Positions 4,995 through 8,964 of a stretch of 8,964 nucleotides of DNA are shown piece after piece. The first letter of the stretch is position 1. Each line of letters begins with the position of its first letter. The DNA is taken from positions 1-8,964 of the forward strand of contig JACQNW010000074.1 in assembly GCA_016202845.1 (NCBI GenBank), read 5' to 3'. Made by a program: the position numbers and the translations under genes. Source of the DNA: Candidatus Aenigmatarchaeota archaeon (GTDB lineage: Archaea; Aenigmatarchaeota; Aenigmatarchaeia; GW2011-AR5). A model generated the notes under the pieces. That model was not told the DNA's origin and searched no databases. It saw only the letters and a program-made list of their open reading frames with translations.

Positions 4995-5570
4995 ATGCCA
5001 AAACAAAACGCTTTAGCATCGCTTCTCTTATTGTCAATAGTTTTCATAGCCGGCTGCACAGCAAATCAAACAGATCGCACACTGGAAGACGGTACAATAG
5101 TTAAATCAGATGGAACGATGATAAAGCCGGACGGGACTATGGTTAAGCCTGAAAATCAATCAATGAACAAGACGAATGAAACAATGATGAAAGAATCGTC
5201 ATATCAAGGAACAGTTCTAGCAGGAAATTCAGCAAAGCTCTTGGATTTCACAAAATCAGATTACGACAAAGCGCTAAATTCTGATAAAACAATAGTTCTT
5301 TATTTCTATGCAAACTGGTGCCCGATATGCAGGGAAGAAGTGCCCGAACTCTATTCAGCCTTCAATGGGCTGACCACAGACAAAGTTGTAGGCTTTCGTG
5401 TTCACTTTAACGATGACCATACATATGATAACGAAAGAGCCCTGGCAAGACAATTCGGCGTGCCCTATCAGCACACAAAGGTTTTCATAAAGAATGGAAA
5501 AAACATCCTTAAGTCCGCAGAAAGCTGGGACAAGCAACGCTACTTGGACGAAATAAACAAGGTGATATAA
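4995..5570 (+). CDS. Thioredoxin-fold lipoprotein (CPIC)
   Basis: A 191-residue extracytoplasmic thioredoxin. The N-terminus has a hydrophobic signal segment (residues 7-20) and a lipobox I-A-G-C with Cys21 as the likely lipidated residue. A hydrophilic linker follows, with three 7-residue repeats of the form x-DGT-x-x-K (31-51), and then a Ser/Asn/Met-rich stretch. The thioredoxin domain begins near residue 80. Its active site is FYANWCPICREEVPEL, with redox cysteines Cys109 and Cys112. FGVPYQHTKVFI supplies the conserved cis-proline region. The domain resembles thioredoxins that sit beside CcdA and receive electrons from it. The gene is directly upstream of a ccdA homologue, in the same frame and separated only by the stop codon, so they are surely co-transcribed. 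Confidence 0.9.
   Translation: MPKQNALASLLLLSIVFIAGCTANQTDRTLEDGTIVKSDGTMIKPDGTMVKPENQSMNKTNETMMKESSYQGTVLAGNSAKLLDFTKSDYDKALNSDKTIVLYFYANWCPICREEVPELYSAFNGLTTDKVVGFRVHFNDDHTYDNERALARQFGVPYQHTKVFIKNGKNILKSAESWDKQRYLDEINKVI
5085..5147 (+). repeat. Three in-frame 21-bp repeats encoding a DGT heptad
   Basis: Codons 31-51 of the thioredoxin lipoprotein read EDGTIVK, SDGTMIK, PDGTMVK. The DNA copies differ at several synonymous positions, so the protein repeat has been kept while the DNA diverged. It lies in the linker between the lipid anchor and the thioredoxin domain, and a spacer or wall-binding role is plausible. Confidence 0.75.
5561..5566 (+). promoter_or_regulatory. Ribosome binding site pointing to an ATT start for ccdA
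   Basis: GGTGAT lies within the last codons of the thioredoxin gene, four bases before ATT 5571. The layout is identical to that before the prefoldin GTG at 941 and the rpl37ae ATT at 531. No canonical start codon exists in this frame between the thioredoxin stop (5568-5570) and GTG 5613. Confidence 0.6.
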
Positions 5571-6290
5571 ATTAACAGAAGAAGCATAATTTTTCTTAAC
5601 GCCCTCGCCTTTGTGCTTGGATTTTCCATAATTTTTTCTATAGTTGGTGTGCTTCTGCAAACAGCCCTTTCAGCAGTTGCTTTTGATACAGTCAACATAC
5701 TAAGAGCAATTGGCGGGATAGTGATATTTATTTTTGGCATCTTGCTCATAGCATCTTTAAAATACAGTCTGCCATTCCTTCAGACAGAGCATAAAATAAA
5801 AGTGAAAAGATTCAGAAACAGTTATATAACTTCATTTGTTTTCGGGGTAGCTTTTGCAATTGGCTGGACTCCATGTGTCGGTGCAATTTTAGGCTCCATA
5901 TACACATTAGCAGCCGTTTCTCCTGGATATGGATTTCTATTGCTGCTAGCATACTCGTTAGGGATAGGAATGCCGTTTCTAATAGCAGGAGCCTTTACAT
6001 CCCATTTTTCAAAATTCCTTGAAAAATCTCAAAATATTCTAAAATATTTTAATATAATTGGCGGGCTGCTTCTTGTTGCAATAGGATTACTAGTAGCATT
6101 CAATTATATAGGAATAATATCAAGCTTTCTTGTAGGACCAGGCTCGATGAGCGTGTCAGGTCAGATAAGTTTTGCCCTGGCATTCATCGCTGGAATAGTG
6201 ACTTTCATATCGCCATGCATATTGCCATTGTTTCCAGCATTTCTATCGTACATGGCAGGTACAACAGCCTCAGAAGTGAAGAAAGAATAA
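5571..6290 (+). CDS. ccdA: CcdA/DsbD-type thiol-disulfide membrane transporter, apparently circularly permuted
   Basis: A CcdA-family integral membrane protein, predicted to pass electrons from cytosolic thioredoxin across the membrane to the flanking extracytoplasmic thioredoxins. From ATT 5571 it is 239 residues with six helices. Their family identities run TM2 (FLNALAFVLGFSIIFSIVG), TM3 (AIGGIVIFIFG), TM4 with GWTPC (Cys102), TM5 (LLLAYSLGIGMPFLIAG), TM6 (IIGGLLLVAIGLL) and finally a helix with ISPCILPLFPAFLSYMAG (Cys216). That last helix is normally TM1. Both redox cysteines are kept. The predicted ends are cytosolic, with a basic N-terminus (NRRS) and C-terminus (KK), and the new TM6-TM1 link is uncharged. 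The GTG at 5613 would cut the first helix, so it is unlikely as the start. Confidence 0.85.
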   Translation: MNRRSIIFLNALAFVLGFSIIFSIVGVLLQTALSAVAFDTVNILRAIGGIVIFIFGILLIASLKYSLPFLQTEHKIKVKRFRNSYITSFVFGVAFAIGWTPCVGAILGSIYTLAAVSPGYGFLLLLAYSLGIGMPFLIAGAFTSHFSKFLEKSQNILKYFNIIGGLLLVAIGLLVAFNYIGIISSFLVGPGSMSVSGQISFALAFIAGIVTFISPCILPLFPAFLSYMAGTTASEVKKE

Positions 6291-6296
6291 ATAATA

Positions 6297-7313
6297 ATGA
6301 AAATAGTGCTGTTAGCAATAGCAGCTATAGTTGCATTTGTACTTATATTAACAATAGCTCTGCCGCCGCCTGTAGAAATAGAGAAAAGATCAAACCTTCC
6401 GCTGCTCGGCAAAGCTCCTGAATTTGTAGAAATAAGCGGCTGGATAAATTCAGAGCCGGTAAAGTTAGAAGACTTGAAAGGCAAGGTTGTTCTGGTAGAT
6501 TTCTGGACCTATAGCTGCATAAACTGCATAAGAACCCTTCCTTACATCAACTCATGGAATGAAAAATATTCTGCCAAGGGTCTTGTAATAATAGGAGTCC
6601 ACACGCCAGAGTTTGAATTTGAAAAAGACTATAATAACGTAAAATCAGCTGTAGAAAAATATGGAGTCAAATATGCAGTTGCTCAGGACAACAATTATTC
6701 TACATGGCGGGCATACAAGAACAACTACTGGCCAAGAAAGTACTTGGTTGACAAAGACGGGAACATAAGGTACGACCACATAGGCGAAGGCGGTTATGAA
6801 GAGACTGAAAAAGCAATACAAGAGTTACTAGACGCAGCAGGAAATACAACAAGTATAAAACAAGAAACGGACTTTTCACAGATAGCAACGCCAGAGTTAT
6901 ACTTAGGCTACAATTTTATTCGGCAAGCTTTGGGAAATGAAGAAGGGCTAGTGGCAAATAGCATTAACAGTTACAAAACACCGAACATAACACAGGCAAA
7001 TATAGTGTATCTAGAAGGCAAATGGAAAAGCGAAGCAGATCGTATTATAGCAGTAGAAAATGCTTCTGTATATCTCATTTACAAAGCAAAAAATGTAAAC
7101 ATAGTATCAGGCGGTAATTCTACACTAAGAATATTGATTGGCATGGCAACTATTGAGGAAAATTATTTAGGACAGGATACAAACAAAGACGGCTCTGTAA
7201 TAATTGCTGAAAAACGCCTGTACAATATAATATCCGCACAAAGCTACGATGCCCACCTGCTAGAGATTAGAGCTTCTCTTGGATTCGAGCTTTATACTTT
7301 CACGTTCGGGTGA
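6297..7313 (+). CDS. Membrane-anchored DipZ-type thioredoxin with C-terminal beta domain (CINC)
   Basis: A 338-residue protein equivalent to the soluble C-terminal part of DipZ, here separate from CcdA. An N-terminal hydrophobic helix (2-22) anchors it outside the membrane. The TlpA/thioredoxin domain (about 38-185) holds the signature VDFWTYSCINCIRTLPYINSW with redox cysteines Cys74 and Cys77, then VGVHTPEFEFEKD and YWPRKYLVDKDG. From TPELYLGY (about 198) to the terminal FTFG is the beta-rich, carbohydrate-binding-module-like domain found at the end of DipZ proteins. It starts 6 bp after the ccdA stop, so the pair forms a split DipZ. Likely roles are reduction of extracytoplasmic disulfides or repair of secreted proteins; the substrate is unknown. 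Confidence 0.9.
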   Translation: MKIVLLAIAAIVAFVLILTIALPPPVEIEKRSNLPLLGKAPEFVEISGWINSEPVKLEDLKGKVVLVDFWTYSCINCIRTLPYINSWNEKYSAKGLVIIGVHTPEFEFEKDYNNVKSAVEKYGVKYAVAQDNNYSTWRAYKNNYWPRKYLVDKDGNIRYDHIGEGGYEETEKAIQELLDAAGNTTSIKQETDFSQIATPELYLGYNFIRQALGNEEGLVANSINSYKTPNITQANIVYLEGKWKSEADRIIAVENASVYLIYKAKNVNIVSGGNSTLRILIGMATIEENYLGQDTNKDGSVIIAEKRLYNIISAQSYDAHLLEIRASLGFELYTFTFG

Positions 7314-7342
7314 TTTTAATAATTGTAAAACATCTTAATAGG

Positions 7343-8890
7343 ATGGAGTTCATTTCTCATCCATGGGTTAACAAAAATTCTATAGAAAAGCGTTCATATC
7401 AGGAAAATCTTGTTCAGGCAGCATTGAAAGGAAATACATTATGTGTTTTGCCAACAGGTCTCGGAAAGACTAGCATAGCAGCCATGGTTGCTGCCGAACG
7501 ATTGAAGCATAACATGAATGGAAAGATACTGTTCATGGCCCCTACAAAGCCTCTTGTAGACCAGCACCGGACAAGTTTTGCAAGGATGCTTAAAATTGGT
7601 GAAAGCGAGCTGAAAATAGTTACAGGAGAGGACAAGCCAGAACAAAGGTCTGAGCTGTACAAAAAAGCTGATGTGATACTTGCAACACCCCAGACAATAG
7701 AAAATGACCTAAAGCAAGGCACGCTGTCATTGAAAAATTTTTCCCTTTGCATCTTTGATGAAGCTCACAGATGCATTGGAAATTATGCATACACATACAT
7801 TGCTAAAGTTTACATAAATCAGTGCACAGATCCCCTGATATTGGCACTAACGGCCTCGCCCGGCAGCGAACTTAATAAAATAACCATGATAAAGGACAAC
7901 TTATTTGTAAAAAATGTTGCAATTAAAACAAGGGACGACCCTGACGTCAAGCCTTACGTGCAGGAAGTAAAGCATGAGTGGATTGAGGTCGATCTTCCGA
8001 TTGCTATGAACTCGATAAAAAAATATCTTGACGAAATGAAGAATTTGCGGATTAAAAAACTGATTGGCTGGAAAATCATATACCAGAATGTTGTTTCCAA
8101 GTCTTATCTCCTGAAGCTCCAGGAAGAACTGATCCGCAGGAAAACAGGCATGAGCTTTGCTGCATTGCGCCTGGTGACTGAAATAATAAAAATTGACCAC
8201 GCTCTTCTGCTTTTGGAAACACAATGTCTCTCTTCATTGAATGAGTTCCTGATGAAAATCGAGGAAGAGGCAAAAGCAGGAAAAACAAAGGCTTCGCAGG
8301 CGCTTGTAAAGGAAGAAAATTGGAAGGCTTCCGTGAGGTTGACGAATGAATTGATCAAAGAAGGCCAGGAGCACCCAAAGCTGGAAAAATTGAAGGAAAC
8401 AGTTTCCAGCATGCTTGAATCAAACAAATATTCGAGGATAATTATTTTTGCGCAGTACCGCGACACTATTGCAAAAATTGCATCGTCCATGAAGAAGATT
8501 AAGAATGCAGCACCTGTGGAATTCATAGGCCAGGCAAAGAAAAAGGGGAAAGGTCTGTCGCAAAAGGAGCAGGTGCAAATTCTCAATGAATTCAAGATGG
8601 GTTTCTATAATATTTTATGTGCATCGCAGGTTGCAGAAGAAGGCCTGGACATAGTGGAAACAGACGCTGTAATATTTTATGAGCCAACGCCCTCAGCAGT
8701 AAGAAAGATACAAAGAGCTGGACGTACAGCTCGAACTCAGGTAGGTCGTGTAATAATTTTGTTGACAAAAGGAACAAGAGACGAAGCATATCACTGGGCT
8801 TCTACGCGCAAAGAACAGCGAATGAAAAACACACTTTATGCAATGCAAAGGTCAAATGACATTAATAAATTCAAAGATGTGAGAAGATGA
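7343..8890 (+). CDS. hef: Hef/FANCM-type superfamily 2 helicase, without nuclease domain
   Basis: A 515-residue SF2 DNA helicase related to archaeal Hef and eukaryotic FANCM/Mph1, which remodel stalled forks and branched DNA. Motifs, numbered from ATG 7343: RSYQ (Q-motif region, 17-20), Walker A PTGLGKT (37-43), APTKPL (Ia), ATPQT (114-118), DEAH (139-142) and TASPG (170-174). A helical insert spans about 210-360, and the C-terminal RecA domain includes FAQYRDT, VAEEGLDI and QRAGRTAR (457-464). Motif VI has Ala where Hef usually has Gly. The XPF-like nuclease and HhH region of full Hef is absent. The start is uncertain: GTG 7310 overlaps the previous stop (GTGA), and GGTGAT 7309-7314 stands four bases before ATA 7319. 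ATG 7343 begins at the family's usual position (MEFISHPWV). Confidence 0.88.
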   Translation: MEFISHPWVNKNSIEKRSYQENLVQAALKGNTLCVLPTGLGKTSIAAMVAAERLKHNMNGKILFMAPTKPLVDQHRTSFARMLKIGESELKIVTGEDKPEQRSELYKKADVILATPQTIENDLKQGTLSLKNFSLCIFDEAHRCIGNYAYTYIAKVYINQCTDPLILALTASPGSELNKITMIKDNLFVKNVAIKTRDDPDVKPYVQEVKHEWIEVDLPIAMNSIKKYLDEMKNLRIKKLIGWKIIYQNVVSKSYLLKLQEELIRRKTGMSFAALRLVTEIIKIDHALLLLETQCLSSLNEFLMKIEEEAKAGKTKASQALVKEENWKASVRLTNELIKEGQEHPKLEKLKETVSSMLESNKYSRIIIFAQYRDTIAKIASSMKKIKNAAPVEFIGQAKKKGKGLSQKEQVQILNEFKMGFYNILCASQVAEEGLDIVETDAVIFYEPTPSAVRKIQRAGRTARTQVGRVIILLTKGTRDEAYHWASTRKEQRMKNTLYAMQRSNDINKFKDVRR

Positions 8891-8923
8891 TCAACTTAAA
8901 TAAATAGTTGAGTAATAGTACTT
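8891..8923 (+). promoter_or_regulatory. Promoter of the last gene, with an inverted repeat around the TATA box
   Basis: The TATA-like TTAAATAAAT (8897-8906) is about 24 bp before ATG 8924, predicting a leaderless transcript. It is framed by TCAACT (8891-8896) and AGTTGA (8906-8911), a perfect 6-bp inverted repeat with a nine-base spacer. This layout resembles the operator candidate at 4931-4950 but has a different sequence. Confidence 0.4.
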
Positions 8924-8964
8924 ATGGAAAACTTTAATGATGTTAAAAAAGGCAATGTAAGACG
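8924..8964 (+). CDS. 5' end of a further gene (partial, unrecognised)
   Basis: The open frame from ATG 8924 reads MENFNDVKKGNVR and runs off the window. It is too short to assign. The upstream TATA box at leaderless distance supports it as a real gene start separate from hef. Confidence 0.45.
   Translation, partial: MENFNDVKKGNVR

Noticed and set aside
6031..6056. AT-rich, partly palindromic stretch within ccdA
   Set aside because: It is explained by Phe/Ile/Asn/Lys codons in the loop before TM6 in AT-rich DNA; not a convincing regulatory site.
8104..8595. Long minus-strand ORF of 163 codons inside the helicase gene
   Set aside because: It is a shadow of the strong hef coding frame; its composition is Ser/Phe-rich with no recognisable domain.
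1..8964. CRISPR arrays, insertion sequences, tRNA or rRNA genes
   Set aside because: Read by eye on both strands, there are no repeat-spacer units, transposase-like proteins, tRNA cloverleaf signatures or rRNA segments.

Overview
The window is archaeal. The evidence is an L37Ae ribosomal protein, RNA polymerase subunit P, a prefoldin beta subunit, a class I (archaeal) CCA-adding enzyme, archaeal-type SepF, a UPF0147 protein and a Hef-type helicase, together with TATA-box promoters about 25 bp upstream of leaderless starts. The DNA is AT-rich, the genes are short and the packing is tight. That would fit a DPANN-type or related small-genome archaeon, but the lineage cannot be fixed from this window.

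Layout, left to right. (1) 1-424: the tail of a probable antitoxin and a VapC PIN-domain toxin. (2) 425-1270: an information-processing cluster of rpl37ae, rpoP and prefoldin beta, with a clean hairpin between rpoP and the prefoldin gene. (3) 1271-1982: a promoter-rich spacer with two consecutive RNA hairpins, then UPF0147 and a 61-residue orphan. (4) 1983-2929: sepF and a YbaK/ProX-type tRNA-editing deacylase, the latter convergent with and overlapping cca. (5) 2919-4917, minus strand: cca, a three-helix membrane protein and a winged-helix regulator. (6) 4918-4994: a 77-bp divergent control region with a perfect inverted repeat around the regulator's TATA box. (7) 4995-7313: a thiol-redox operon comprising a thioredoxin lipoprotein, a CcdA-like membrane electron carrier and a membrane-anchored DipZ-type thioredoxin with a C-terminal beta domain. 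(8) 7310-8890: a Hef-type helicase lacking the nuclease half, then the first codons of another gene.

The most unusual object is the CcdA homologue. Its helices run in the order TM2-TM3-TM4-TM5-TM6-TM1: the helix with the SPC motif, normally first, is last. This looks like a natural circular permutation whose topology (both ends inside) still fits the positive-inside rule. The gene also has no ATG, GTG or TTG where its first helix begins. An ATT sits directly after the thioredoxin stop codon, exactly four bases after a GGTGAT Shine-Dalgarno. The same GGTGAT-N4-start layout precedes the prefoldin gene (GTG) and rpl37ae (ATT), so AUU initiation may be in regular use here.

Together, genes 4995-7313 describe a membrane thiol-disulfide relay. 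CcdA would carry electrons from the cytosol to two extracytoplasmic thioredoxin domains (CPIC and CINC). The divergent winged-helix regulator and its membrane partner are placed to control it, although that regulatory link is inference.
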